Assembly (NCBI GenBank): GCA_964593515.1
Contig: CAZQJH010000007.1
Coordinates: 1 to 30,086, forward strand
Source: JAXJYR01 sp964593515
GTDB taxonomy: Bacteria; Bacillota_I; Bacilli_A; Erysipelotrichales; Erysipelotrichaceae
Length of the DNA: 30,086 bases
Reading direction: 5' to 3'
The notes under the pieces were generated by a model. The model searched no databases. It saw nothing but the letters and a program-made list of their open reading frames with translations, and had not been told where the DNA came from. The position numbers and the translations under genes were made by a program. Of the stretch, positions 16,942 through 24,912 are shown piece after piece; positions within the stretch are counted from its first letter, which is position 1, and the number at the start of each line of letters is the position of its first letter.

Positions 16942-16961
16942 ATTTATTTCGTTGCCTTAAT

Positions 16962-16990
16962 AGTATACATTAACTGAAACACTTTGTCAA
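16962..16990 (-). promoter_or_regulatory. tRNA operon promoter
   Basis: A near-consensus promoter on the minus strand: -35 TTGACA (16985-16990), a 17 bp spacer, -10 TATACT (16962-16967), 21 bp before tRNA-Cys. Confidence 0.9.
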
Positions 16991-17145
16991 CAACTTTTTT
17001 AAACTTTTTAATCATCGTTTTCCGTTGTTGTTTCCAACGATGACTTGCAGGTAGTATTATATACCTATCCAATTCAAAATGCAATAGTTTTTTTATATTT
17101 TTTTCACTTTTTTTGCCTCTTTTCCGACTTTTTTGTCAAAAAACA

Positions 17146-17175
17146 TTGTCAAAGCTATTTATTAAATGATATAAT
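17146..17175 (+). promoter_or_regulatory. Promoter of the zinc-ribbon membrane protein gene
   Basis: -35 TTGTCA (17146-17151), an 18 bp spacer, -10 TATAAT (17170-17175). Upstream, TCATCGTT (17012-17019) and AACGATGA (17036-17043) form an 8 bp dyad of unknown role. Nothing else is seen between the tRNA promoter and this gene. Confidence 0.75.
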
Positions 17176-17198
17176 GGCTTCGATGAAGGGAGATTATT

Positions 17199-17753
17199 AT
17201 GGATCGTTTGAATAAATTTATGAAAGATCGTAATGGTATTGACCAATTAACCTTAGTATTGGCACTTATCATTATTGCTTTCGCTTTGATTTCAACATTT
17301 ACTAAAAATTTCGTTTTATCCCTAATTACAATCTGTGTATTAGTAATTTGTTGGGCTCGTGTCTTTTCTAAAAATTTAGAACGTCGTCAACTTGAAAATA
17401 AAATTGTCGTTATGTGGGCACGTAAACTTCGAAAAAACTTCAGTAAAAAACTTTCAAGTTTCAAAAACAAAATCGAACCTAATGATGGTGATTCAACTAC
17501 CTCATTTACATGGTTAAATAAAACCCTTACTACTTTAAAAACTTTATTTACTAAAATTAAAAACAAATTAGTAAGATTAATTAAAAAGGCAATTAAGAAA
17601 ATTAAGAAAGCAATTGCTCATCTTATATCAATGCGTCAATATAAGTATTTCCATTGTGATAATTGTCATCAACAATTAAAAGTTGAACGTCACAAACATG
17701 AAATGGAAATCAGTTGTCCTAAATGTCATAACAAAATTAAAATCAAAGCATAA
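17199..17753 (+). CDS. Small membrane protein with C-terminal zinc ribbon
   Basis: A 184-residue protein of unknown function. Two hydrophobic helices (about 15-33 and 37-53) follow a short polar N-terminus. A long cationic stretch at about 60-148 is rich in Lys/Arg (LIKKAIKKIKKAIAHL). The C-terminus is a zinc ribbon with CDNC (Cys153, Cys156) and CPKC (Cys173, Cys176). Short clostridial-type proteins with two helices and a YKCPNC...CPKC ribbon are a known uncharacterised group. From memory they lack the long basic insert seen here. AAGGGAG at 17186-17192 precedes the ATG. Monocistronic. Confidence 0.8.
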   Translation: MDRLNKFMKDRNGIDQLTLVLALIIIAFALISTFTKNFVLSLITICVLVICWARVFSKNLERRQLENKIVVMWARKLRKNFSKKLSSFKNKIEPNDGDSTTSFTWLNKTLTTLKTLFTKIKNKLVRLIKKAIKKIKKAIAHLISMRQYKYFHCDNCHQQLKVERHKHEMEISCPKCHNKIKIKA

Positions 17754-17754
17754 A

Positions 17755-17790
17755 AATAATGAGCTGGGTCCTTTGACTCAGCTCATTATT
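17755..17790. terminator. Bidirectional terminator between the zinc-ribbon gene and the MATE gene
   Basis: A 16 bp stem built from AATAATGAGCTG (17755-17766) / CAGCTCATTATT (17779-17790) plus an inner GGTC/GACT, with a 4 nt loop. A on the left and T on the right serve both strands. The MATE stop codon (17778-17780) lies inside the stem. Confidence 0.85.
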
Positions 17791-19097
17791 TTATATACAA
17801 CTAATAAACAAATAACTAAAGCGACATATTCACTACATGGAAGGGATAACCACACCCCATCAGTTCCAAATATAGCAATTAAGACAAATAAGAATAACAA
17901 GACCAAAACCACTCCTTTTAAGATTGTGATTAAAGTTGCACTCTTACCAGCTTCCATTGATTGCAATGATACAATCAAGACACTACATAAGGCTGAAGCC
18001 ATCAGTGACGGAAAATACAAGCGCATACCATGACTTGCCACTTCAATTAAGCTTTGATCACCATTCGCAAACACTCCTGCTATTTGCGATGGAAATAGCA
18101 TCGCAATTAAAAAAGCACTTGTCGCAAAGATCAAAACACTAAGACTAGCTATTTTAATCGCTTTTTTAACTCTATCCATATGTTTCGCTCCATAATTTAG
18201 CGATATAATCGGTTGAATAGCTTGAGCAAATCCTTGAAACATACCTTTTAATACAAAAGCCACATTAGAAATAATCGCATAAGCTGAAACATATAACTCT
18301 CCTGCCATTTTCAGCAATAATACATTGAATAACCAAGTCATTAAAGCAACACTTAATTCTAAGATTCCACTACCAAAACCATTTGATACAATTCGCTTCC
18401 ATAAGTCTAAATCTTTAAATCCTTTAACATATTTAACACTAGCTTTACCTGATAATAAATAAATAATTAAAATAATAAAACCAATGATACTAGATAATGA
18501 AGTAGCTATTGCTGCCCCCATAATCCCTAAATTAAATACTAAACAAAAAAGATAATCTAAAACAATATTTAATAAATTACATCCAATCCCTGAATACATT
18601 GCTAGTTTTATGGCTCCATCATTACGCAAGATAATTCCTCCCCCATAATGAAAGATAAAAAAGGCACTACAAGCATGAATTGGTACATAATAAGCTAATA
18701 CATCATTTATCGTATTATTACTTGCCCCAAGTAATAATACGATATCTTTAGCCCATATTAATCCAACAATGCTAATGATAATCCCAATTATAATCATTGC
18801 TTTCATCGTATAACTATAAGCTTTATTCATTAAAGCTTCATTAGCTTGACCTTTCGCAATTGACATAATACTAGCTCCACCAATCGCTAATAATAAACCA
18901 ATAGCTCCATAAATCGAAAATAGTGGCATACAAATATTTAAAGCAAATAAACCATTGCTATTACCACACAATGAAATAAAATAAACATCAGCTAAGCAAT
19001 ATATCGAATTAGCAATACATGCTAATAAAGAAGGCAGTAAATAATAAGCAAAGCTTTTTGTTATACTACCTTCTAATACTTCTTTAGTTAAATCCAT
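17778..19097 (-). CDS. MATE family efflux transporter
   Basis: A 439-residue integral membrane protein with about twelve hydrophobic helices in two homologous halves, the usual size for the multidrug and toxin extrusion family. The N-terminus (LLPSLLACIANSIYCLADVYFIS) and the second-half motif (GFAQAIQPIISLNYGAK) match MepA/DinF-like members. These export drugs or metabolites using Na+ or H+ gradients. Its start overlaps the end of the U32 gene by 14 nt without a strong ribosome site of its own, which suggests translational coupling. The substrate cannot be told from sequence. Confidence 0.9.
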   Translation of the reverse strand: MDLTKEVLEGSITKSFAYYLLPSLLACIANSIYCLADVYFISLCGNSNGLFALNICMPLFSIYGAIGLLLAIGGASIMSIAKGQANEALMNKAYSYTMKAMIIIGIIISIVGLIWAKDIVLLLGASNNTINDVLAYYVPIHACSAFFIFHYGGGIILRNDGAIKLAMYSGIGCNLLNIVLDYLFCLVFNLGIMGAAIATSLSSIIGFIILIIYLLSGKASVKYVKGFKDLDLWKRIVSNGFGSGILELSVALMTWLFNVLLLKMAGELYVSAYAIISNVAFVLKGMFQGFAQAIQPIISLNYGAKHMDRVKKAIKIASLSVLIFATSAFLIAMLFPSQIAGVFANGDQSLIEVASHGMRLYFPSLMASALCSVLIVSLQSMEAGKSATLITILKGVVLVLLFLFVLIAIFGTDGVWLSLPCSEYVALVICLLVVYKIMS

Positions 19098-21324
19098 TTT
19101 GAATTTGTTTCATAACTTCCATTACTTTTACTTTATTTTCATCAGTAAAATAAACAAAGAAGTTATGGATTCCTTTATTTTCATATGTTTTAATATTGTC
19201 TATTTCATTTCTTATTTCGTGATTCATAATTCGCATATGACATTTATGATCACTAAAGATCGGATAGATATTTCCTTTTTGATCTTTTAAAGCATATTGA
19301 TGTAATTTACATTGTCCACAATGTTTTTGATTACCATCTTTAAAATAACGTTGAATAATACAATATTCACTAATCATTAAAGTTTCACGTCCATAAATCA
19401 TACAAGCAAAGTTTCCTTGATCATTACTTTTACGACGATATCCTTCAATTATTGGTGCCATTTCATCAATATTTAATTCTAACGAGAAACCAATCGCATC
19501 AACTTTACGATTAGCTAAGTATATTGCACTATCACTATTAGTTATATTAAAGTATGGTTCACATACAGCATGTGGTTTAACACTTCCATATTCTTGAATT
19601 AAGCTTGCTTCTTCATTATCTTTATTAACTCTACTTCCTCGTAAACTTACTTCATCATAAGCTTTAACTAAGCTTAGATTAGTACTATACATTTGTTTAA
19701 TCCCTAAACTTAATAAAGTTTCAACTTGTTCTTTAGTTTCGACACTAATATATAATTCATGTGTTGGTGTCATTTCCACTTTTGGATAAGTAACTTCACA
19801 TTCATTTACTACTTTTACTCGCTTAGCACGAAGTATTTCCATTTGACTAAAGATTTCACGACGCATTTGGTTAATTTCTTTAATCGCAATAAAAGTTGCT
19901 TCTTCCATTTCAATTTGAATTGGTTCTAATAAGAAAGGTGTATCCTTTCCTTTTTGTAGTTGTTCAATATAACGTGAGCGCATATCACTTTTAGCTAATT
20001 CGCATTCACTTTGTGAATATACTTCAATAGTATCAATACCATCACTAACTTTTAAACAAGCTTTTTCTCCTTGTTTAAGGATAAAGGTTGCTGCTAAGCA
20101 ATATTTACGATAGTTCTTATCAAAAGTATGTGCTAAAGCATCTAGTTGCTTACAATCACTTGTTTTTAACACTTTAGCGCCTATTTCCACATAAAAACTT
20201 TTATCAATAGCTACTAAATCTCCTTTATAAGCTTGATTTATTAATAAACCATCTTTATATAAGAAGTTTAATCTAAATCCTTCATCTTCTTCACTACCTA
20301 AGATTCTAATTCCATCATGTTGTGCTAAATCATCACTTAAGCGAATAAAGATTTTATCTTTACTTACTTTCACAACTTCTCCTACTTCTATTCCAATATG
20401 ATTAGGTCTTAAACCATGATGATAGTTAGAACCATATTGATGAAACATAATTCCTTTAGTAAAACCACGATGGTAAATCATTTGCATTTGTTTTTGTTGT
20501 TCCATACTTAATTTAAATGATTTACCTTGTAGATAAGCATCAACACTTTGACGATAATAATTAGTAATTAAAGCTACATATTCACTTTTCTTCATTCTTC
20601 CTTCAATTTTCAAGGAAGTAACTCCCGCATCTAATAATTCATGTAACTCATCAATTGTACATAAATCTTTAGGACTTAATAAGTATTCATGTTCTAATCG
20701 ACAATCTTTACCATCTTCTAATAACTTATAACGCATTCGACAAGGTTGAGCACATGCTCCTTGATTTCCACTACGATGTAATCCTAGCGAAGACATTAAA
20801 CATTGTCCTGAATAAGCTACACAGATTGCTCCATGCACAAAGATTTCTACTTCTAATCCTAATTTAGTATATTTTTTAATATCTTCAATACTTGTTTCGC
20901 GTGGTAAAACAACTCTTGAAATATTTAATTCTTTTAAATAATTAATGAAATTTTCATTATGCACATGCATTTGAGTTGAAGCATGCAATTCTAAATTAGG
21001 AAAAGCATAACGTAAATGATGTAATAAACCAACATCAGCAACAATTAATGCATCAACATTATAACTGATTAATTTACGTACATAAGCGATACAATCTTCA
21101 ATTTCATGTTCATGAATTAAAGTATTAATCGTTACATATATTTTTACGCCATATACATGTGCTTCTTCAATAACTGCTTGTAATTCTTCTAATGAAAAAT
21201 TTTGTGCATAAGCTCTCGCCCCATAATCATTACCGGCTAAATATATAGCATCAGCTCCATTTTGTAAGGCGGCTTTAAAAGCTTCCATAGAACCAGCTGG
21301 TGCTAATAATTCGATTTGTCGCAT
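19084..21324 (-). CDS. U32 peptidase-family protein with DUF3656-like region (RNA hydroxylation type)
   Basis: A 746-residue U32 protein. The N-terminal TIM-barrel-like domain starts IELLAPAGSMEAFKAAL. The conserved cysteine cluster includes Cys175 (SGQC), Cys191 and Cys195 (CAQPCR), probably Fe-S ligands. A DUF3656-like middle and a cysteine-rich C-terminus (EYC, CGQC, HKC) follow. Proteins with this architecture include RlhA (23S rRNA C2501 hydroxylation); shorter paralogues TrhP hydroxylate tRNA U34. Despite the family name, proteolysis is doubtful. AAGGGGAT precedes the ATG at 21324, which overlaps the thrE-like gene by 22 nt. Whether the target is rRNA or tRNA is not decided by the sequence. 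Confidence 0.88.
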   Translation of the reverse strand: MRQIELLAPAGSMEAFKAALQNGADAIYLAGNDYGARAYAQNFSLEELQAVIEEAHVYGVKIYVTINTLIHEHEIEDCIAYVRKLISYNVDALIVADVGLLHHLRYAFPNLELHASTQMHVHNENFINYLKELNISRVVLPRETSIEDIKKYTKLGLEVEIFVHGAICVAYSGQCLMSSLGLHRSGNQGACAQPCRMRYKLLEDGKDCRLEHEYLLSPKDLCTIDELHELLDAGVTSLKIEGRMKKSEYVALITNYYRQSVDAYLQGKSFKLSMEQQKQMQMIYHRGFTKGIMFHQYGSNYHHGLRPNHIGIEVGEVVKVSKDKIFIRLSDDLAQHDGIRILGSEEDEGFRLNFLYKDGLLINQAYKGDLVAIDKSFYVEIGAKVLKTSDCKQLDALAHTFDKNYRKYCLAATFILKQGEKACLKVSDGIDTIEVYSQSECELAKSDMRSRYIEQLQKGKDTPFLLEPIQIEMEEATFIAIKEINQMRREIFSQMEILRAKRVKVVNECEVTYPKVEMTPTHELYISVETKEQVETLLSLGIKQMYSTNLSLVKAYDEVSLRGSRVNKDNEEASLIQEYGSVKPHAVCEPYFNITNSDSAIYLANRKVDAIGFSLELNIDEMAPIIEGYRRKSNDQGNFACMIYGRETLMISEYCIIQRYFKDGNQKHCGQCKLHQYALKDQKGNIYPIFSDHKCHMRIMNHEIRNEIDNIKTYENKGIHNFFVYFTDENKVKVMEVMKQIQNGFN

Positions 21325-21764
21325 TGCTTAATCCCCTTTCGATATACATTTCTAATTAATCTAACTAATGGTGATACTACTTGCGTTCCTAATACTAATA
21401 AGAAAGAAATCGTAATCGTATCAACACAGGTAAATAATGCTTGATAAACATCCCCTTGAATAGCATATAACATTGTATGATACATTCCTCCTCCTGGTAC
21501 TAAAGGAATAAAAGCACATACAATAAATATCGTAACGGGACTTTTACATAGTCGAGCCATTGTCTCTGAACAAATCCCAATCACTATAGCTGCAATAAAA
21601 ATCGCACTAACTTTAGTTAAATTTAATAACATTGCATATTCATAAGCAAAAGTTCCTAAAGCTCCAACCATTCCTACCACTAACAATCGCTTACCATGAA
21701 TATTAAATAATATCCCATAAGCAACACATGCTACAAAGCATGCTAAAACATATTTTAAAATCAT
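21303..21764 (-). CDS. Threonine/serine exporter subunit, ThrE_2 (DUF3815)
   Basis: A 153-residue membrane protein with about five hydrophobic helices, corresponding to the C-terminal half of Corynebacterium ThrE. The signature FIPLVPGGGMYHTM is present. The frame is open for 19 further codons upstream, but TTAGGAG sits just before the ATG at 21764, and the upstream thrE_1-like gene ends 2 nt before it. Together the two make a split ThrE exporter for threonine and serine, by family inference. Confidence 0.88.
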   Translation of the reverse strand: MILKYVLACFVACVAYGILFNIHGKRLLVVGMVGALGTFAYEYAMLLNLTKVSAIFIAAIVIGICSETMARLCKSPVTIFIVCAFIPLVPGGGMYHTMLYAIQGDVYQALFTCVDTITISFLLVLGTQVVSPLVRLIRNVYRKGIKQCDKSNY

Positions 21765-21766
21765 AT

Positions 21767-22513
21767 TTATACTCCTAACGATAAGATAAAACCTACTCCA
21801 GTAGCAATCGCAATTGCACATACAAAGGCTTCACATATTCTAGCTAATCCTGAAACATAATCACCATGCAAAATATCTCTAATCGCATTAGTTATCGCTA
21901 ATCCTGGCACTAATAACATAATACTAGAAATAATTAAAATATCAAAACTTACTAAAGTAACATTTTGATAGAAAAATCTAGCTACTAAAGTCATTACTGC
22001 TGAAGCTATCGCATTCACAAAAAAACTATTTAAATCTAATTTCTTTAAGATATTCGTAACTAAAGCAATAACAATCCCAATAATAAAAGTTAATACGATT
22101 TCGGTATTATTACCTCTAAAAAAACCACAGAATCCTGCAGCCCCAAATCCACTAGCTAACATTACTACCCACCATGGATATACTTTAGCATTTTGAATTT
22201 CAGCTAGTTTTTTCGCAACATAATCTACATCATAATGATTTACACTTGCTTCACGAGATAAAGCATTAATCGCATGAATACAATCTAAATTAGTACTAAC
22301 TTTACCAACTCGAGATATTTTAGTTGCATTTTGGTTATTCATTTTAACCGATATCATTACTCCAGTTGCACTAACATAACTTTGAGCATCTTCAACCCCA
22401 TCAAAGCTTTTAGCTAAGTGTAACATGGTATCTTCTACTCGATATATTTCAGCTCCACTTTGGATCAATAATAATCCAGCTTGGGAAACTACTTCTAATA
22501 TTTTGTCTTGCAT
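21767..22513 (-). CDS. Threonine/serine exporter subunit, ThrE_1 (DUF1212)
   Basis: A 248-residue protein. The cytosolic N-terminal domain (about 1-115) has SGAEIYRVEDTM, and five or so hydrophobic helices follow with the signature VPGLAITNAIRDILHGD. First gene of the four-gene operon. The frame opens at 22570, but the extended -10 TGGTATAAT (22539-22547) lies inside that extension, so the ATG at 22513 behind GGTGGGA is the likely start. Confidence 0.88.
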   Translation of the reverse strand: MQDKILEVVSQAGLLLIQSGAEIYRVEDTMLHLAKSFDGVEDAQSYVSATGVMISVKMNNQNATKISRVGKVSTNLDCIHAINALSREASVNHYDVDYVAKKLAEIQNAKVYPWWVVMLASGFGAAGFCGFFRGNNTEIVLTFIIGIVIALVTNILKKLDLNSFFVNAIASAVMTLVARFFYQNVTLVSFDILIISSIMLLVPGLAITNAIRDILHGDYVSGLARICEAFVCAIAIATGVGFILSLGV

Positions 22514-22538
22514 TAAATCCCACCATTCTTCCAGCATA

Positions 22539-22547
22539 ATTATACCA
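22539..22547 (-). promoter_or_regulatory. Extended -10 promoter of the thrE-U32-MATE operon
   Basis: The minus strand reads TGGTATAAT, an extended -10 with no clear -35. It directly follows the terminator of the upstream DUF1836 gene. The expected transcript start is about 22532, roughly 19 nt before the chosen start codon. Confidence 0.65.
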
Positions 22548-22572
22548 TAAAAAAAGTGCGACATGCGCACTT
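22548..22572 (-). terminator. Terminator of the DUF1836 gene
   Basis: Stem AAGTGCG (22554-22560) / CGCACTT (22566-22572), a 5 nt loop, then a T run on the minus strand. The DUF1836 stop codon (22571-22573) overlaps the stem. Confidence 0.85.
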
Positions 22573-23092
22573 AATCATTACTATGTTTTAAAACTTCACA
22601 ACATAAATCTAAATACATCTTATAAGACAATGCAATTAAGGTATTACGACACATAACTTTCAGCTTACTATCACTATTTCCAATCATCATTGCTTCATTT
22701 CTAAAACCAAAAACATATTGAATCATTTCATCTAATTGTTCACGACAATATTCATAAGCCACTTCTTTACTATATTTAGAGGCTTGTTGTAAAGAAATCA
22801 GCAATTGAACATTTTCCATGGTCATTACACTTTTAGCCATACTAATAAACATTAAATAAGCAATTTGATCACGATAATAGCATTTCTTAATTGGTCTTTC
22901 CACCAGCCCTTTCTTCACATAATTTGATACCATCGAACTAGTAATTTCAAAGTTAGGAAAATCACCTAAGTAATCATTAATATACTTAACACATTGTTCA
23001 AGGTATAAACCAACATCAGGAATTTCATGATATGTCGGTAAATGAAATTTTGATATTAATTCAACCATCTGTTCTTCATATTTAATTTCCAT
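22571..23092 (-). CDS. DUF1836 family protein, MerR-like DNA-binding regulator
   Basis: A 173-residue protein. Residues 48-75 (SSMVSNYVKKGLVERPIKKCYYRDQI) form a winged-HTH helix pair like those of MerR proteins, typical of DUF1836. A helical C-terminal part with no recognised ligand motif follows. Its function is unknown; a transcription regulator is likely. It diverges from degV and may bind the palindromes between the two genes. The promoter -10 ends at 23099, only 7 nt before the ATG at 23092. The mRNA would therefore be leaderless, or translation starts at Met9 (23068). Confidence 0.82.
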   Translation of the reverse strand: MEIKYEEQMVELISKFHLPTYHEIPDVGLYLEQCVKYINDYLGDFPNFEITSSMVSNYVKKGLVERPIKKCYYRDQIAYLMFISMAKSVMTMENVQLLISLQQASKYSKEVAYEYCREQLDEMIQYVFGFRNEAMMIGNSDSKLKVMCRNTLIALSYKMYLDLCCEVLKHSND

Positions 23093-23098
23093 ACCATC

Positions 23099-23127
23099 AT
23101 TTTACTCAAATATTCAAATTTCGTCAA
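23099..23127 (-). promoter_or_regulatory. Promoter of the DUF1836 gene
   Basis: On the minus strand: -35 TTGACG (23122-23127), a 17 bp spacer, -10 TAAAAT (23099-23104). The predicted transcription start falls on or next to the ATG. Confidence 0.75.
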
Positions 23128-23134
23128 GCTTATC

Positions 23135-23151
23135 ATCGGTTTTTCAAAAAC
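23135..23151. promoter_or_regulatory. Operator-like site 1 between the divergent promoters
   Basis: ATCGGTTTTTCAAAAAC is an exact inverse copy of GTTTTTGAAAAACCGAT at 23201-23217. It lies between the DUF1836 -35 (8 bp away) and the degV -35 (3 bp away), well placed to control both. Confidence 0.65.
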
Positions 23152-23153
23152 TC

Positions 23154-23182
23154 TTGACAAAGTATTATAAACATTGTATATT
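23154..23182 (+). promoter_or_regulatory. degV promoter
   Basis: A near-consensus promoter: -35 TTGACA (23154-23159), a 17 bp spacer, -10 TATATT (23177-23182). It is flanked by the two palindromic sites. Confidence 0.9.
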
Positions 23183-23198
23183 TTAAATACTTGATTAA

Positions 23199-23217
23199 CG
23201 GTTTTTGAAAAACCGAT
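23199..23217. promoter_or_regulatory. Operator-like site 2 in the degV leader
   Basis: CGGTTTTTGAAAAACCG at 23199-23215 is a perfect 17 bp palindrome centred on G23207. It sits between the transcription start and the ribosome site GGAGG (23218-23222) of degV. A bound repressor would block elongation or initiation. Confidence 0.65.
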
Positions 23218-23228
23218 GGAGGAAACTT

Positions 23229-24074
23229 ATGACATATAAAATTATTGCTGATAGTAGTTGCAATGTATATAAAATAAATGATATTAATTATGAATGTGTG
23301 GCGATGAAAATCTTAACTGACCAACAAGAATTTGTGGATAATGAAAATATGCAAGTTGAAGATATGATCAATCACTTAAAAACATATAATGGTAAAAGTA
23401 CAACTTCTTGTCCCAATATTGGTGATTGGTTAAATGCTTTTGAAGGTAATGATGAAATTTATGCTTTCACTATTACTTCTAAGTTAAGTGGTTCATACAA
23501 TGCTTGTATGCAAGCTAAAGCTTATTATGAAAATGAACATCCTCAAGCTAAAGTATTAGTAGTTGATACTTTATCAGCTAGTGGTGAAGTTGAATTATTA
23601 ATTAATAAAGTAATAGAATTAAAACAACAAGGTTTAAGTTTTGAAGAAGTTAGTAATACTTTAGAAACTTATCAAAACCATACTCATTTAACTTTTATGC
23701 TTAAAAGTGTTAATAACTTAGCTAAAAATGGTCGAGTTAATCCTGCCTTAGCTAAAGCTATTGGTCTTTTAGGAATTAGATTAGTTGGTGAAGCTAAAGA
23801 AGGAGTCTTAGAAGTTTTAAGTAAAATTAAAGGAAGTAAAAAGGCACTTAAAAACTTATATAACGAAATGTTAGCTCGTAACTATCAAGGTGGTAAAGTA
23901 ATTATTAACCATGCCAATAATGAAAAAGATGCCTTAGCTTTAAAAGAATTAATCTTAAGTGATTATCCTAATGCAGAAGTAAAAATTGATGTTACTAAAG
24001 CATTATGTAGCTATTATGCCGAAGAAGGAGGTTTATTAATCGGTTATGAAGACAATTTATTTACTATTAACTAG
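23229..24074 (+). CDS. DegV family fatty-acid-binding protein (FakB-like)
   Basis: A 281-residue protein. DegV/FakB proteins bind a fatty acid and present it to the kinase FakA for phospholipid synthesis. The N-terminus YKIIADSSCN, the binding-pocket motif TSKLSGSYNAC, VVDTLSASG and the mid motif VNNLAKNGRV are all family features. GGAGG at 23218-23222 fixes the ATG at 23229; a TTG at 23205 also in frame lies inside the operator palindrome. The start of the next gene lies inside its last 29 nt. Which fatty acid it binds is unknown. Confidence 0.9.
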   Translation: MTYKIIADSSCNVYKINDINYECVAMKILTDQQEFVDNENMQVEDMINHLKTYNGKSTTSCPNIGDWLNAFEGNDEIYAFTITSKLSGSYNACMQAKAYYENEHPQAKVLVVDTLSASGEVELLINKVIELKQQGLSFEEVSNTLETYQNHTHLTFMLKSVNNLAKNGRVNPALAKAIGLLGIRLVGEAKEGVLEVLSKIKGSKKALKNLYNEMLARNYQGGKVIINHANNEKDALALKELILSDYPNAEVKIDVTKALCSYYAEEGGLLIGYEDNLFTIN

Positions 24075-24516
24075 ATATCATAAACCAATTGATGATATCT
24101 TAAGTATTCCCTTTAACCATGTTTCATTATCAATTGATGATCAACATTATTACACCTTCAATCGCAAAGGTTTTGCTTGTGAAAGTAAAACCTTTGCATC
24201 AAGAAAGATAAGCAAGAAATTATTAATTACCTTAGAAGTTAGTGATGAAGCTTATGCAATTATTGAAGAAGAATTAAATTACTTTATTGCCCATGCTAAA
24301 CAATATCAATATAGTTGTTTTGGGGCTGTCCTTTGTTATTTACATATTCCACATAAATTTAAAAATCATTACTTTTGTTCACAATTTGTTTTACATTGTT
24401 TGAAAAAAAGTAAAGTCGTGAAAAAAAGACATGCATCTACATGTCTTCCCCACTTCTTCGATTGTAATGTTAAATACTTATATAAACCAAAATATACATA
24501 CTTACAGCACAACTAA
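24046..24516 (+). CDS. Permuted papain-like (NlpC/P60, YiiX-type) cysteine hydrolase-like protein
   Basis: A 156-residue protein starting MKTIYLLLTR, a common uncharacterised clostridial group. His25 in FNHVSLSI followed by Cys111 in YFCSQFV has the order of circularly permuted NlpC/P60 enzymes, whose members act on peptides, amides or lipids. No signal peptide or membrane helix is seen, so it is probably cytosolic. The ATG overlaps degV by 29 nt and its ribosome site AAGGAGG (24025-24031) is 14 nt away, longer than usual. A stop just upstream in frame rules out other starts. Activity is inferred. Confidence 0.78.
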   Translation: MKTIYLLLTRYHKPIDDILSIPFNHVSLSIDDQHYYTFNRKGFACESKTFASRKISKKLLITLEVSDEAYAIIEEELNYFIAHAKQYQYSCFGAVLCYLHIPHKFKNHYFCSQFVLHCLKKSKVVKKRHASTCLPHFFDCNVKYLYKPKYTYLQHN

Positions 24517-24531
24517 TCGTTGTGCTTTTTT
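24506..24531 (+). terminator. Terminator of the degV operon
   Basis: Stem AGCACAAC (24506-24513) / GTTGTGCT (24519-24526), a 5 nt loop and a T run. The stop codon of the hydrolase-like gene lies in the loop. Confidence 0.85.
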
Positions 24532-24784
24532 AATGATATGCTTCATTAAGTTCATATTCACTTTGTACTTCTAAAACATTAGCTAAATCATTAAAAATAC
24601 CTGTTTTACGGTATAAACCAACTACACCTTGATCATATAAAAGCCAATATTCTTGACCATCTTCCATTTCTACTAAATATACATCTAATTCTACTTCATC
24701 ATATAATTCGATATTTTCAACTTCATATGGTTTTAAAACATCTTCAACATATGCAATTAATTGATTTTTTAAGCCAATATTCAT
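24530..24784 (-). CDS. Hypothetical protein, 84 residues
   Basis: A short acidic protein I cannot assign to a family. It starts MNIGLKNQLIAYVEDVLKPY, then has alternating acidic and hydrophobic residues suggesting an alpha/beta fold (ELDVYLVEMEDGQEYWLLYD). No signal peptide, membrane helix or cysteine is present. GAGGTGAT directly precedes the ATG at 24784; a GTG at 24793 overlaps that ribosome site and is rejected. It has its own promoter and faces the degV operon. Confidence 0.7.
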   Translation of the reverse strand: MNIGLKNQLIAYVEDVLKPYEVENIELYDEVELDVYLVEMEDGQEYWLLYDQGVVGLYRKTGIFNDLANVLEVQSEYELNEAYH

Positions 24785-24802
24785 TCTTATCACCTCGTTT
24801 AT

Positions 24803-24831
24803 ATTTTAAAACAAACGTATCTTTTAATCAA
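24803..24831 (-). promoter_or_regulatory. Promoter of the 84-residue hypothetical gene
   Basis: On the minus strand: -35 TTGATT (24826-24831), a 17 bp spacer, -10 TAAAAT (24803-24808). Confidence 0.7.
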
Positions 24832-24877
24832 TGAAACAAAATGAAAACAAAAAGAGAAAAATTATGTAAATAAATGA

Positions 24878-24906
24878 TTGACACATGAAAATTGTGAGCG
24901 TATAAT
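24878..24906 (+). promoter_or_regulatory. trpB T-box promoter
   Basis: A consensus promoter: TTGACA (24878-24883), a 17 bp spacer, TATAAT (24901-24906). It starts the T-box leader at about 24913. Confidence 0.92.
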
Positions 24907-24912
24907 TTAGAC

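Noticed and set aside
24421..24445. AAGACATG/CATGTCTT hairpin as an internal terminator
   Set aside because: It is inside the hydrolase-like coding region and has no T run after it.
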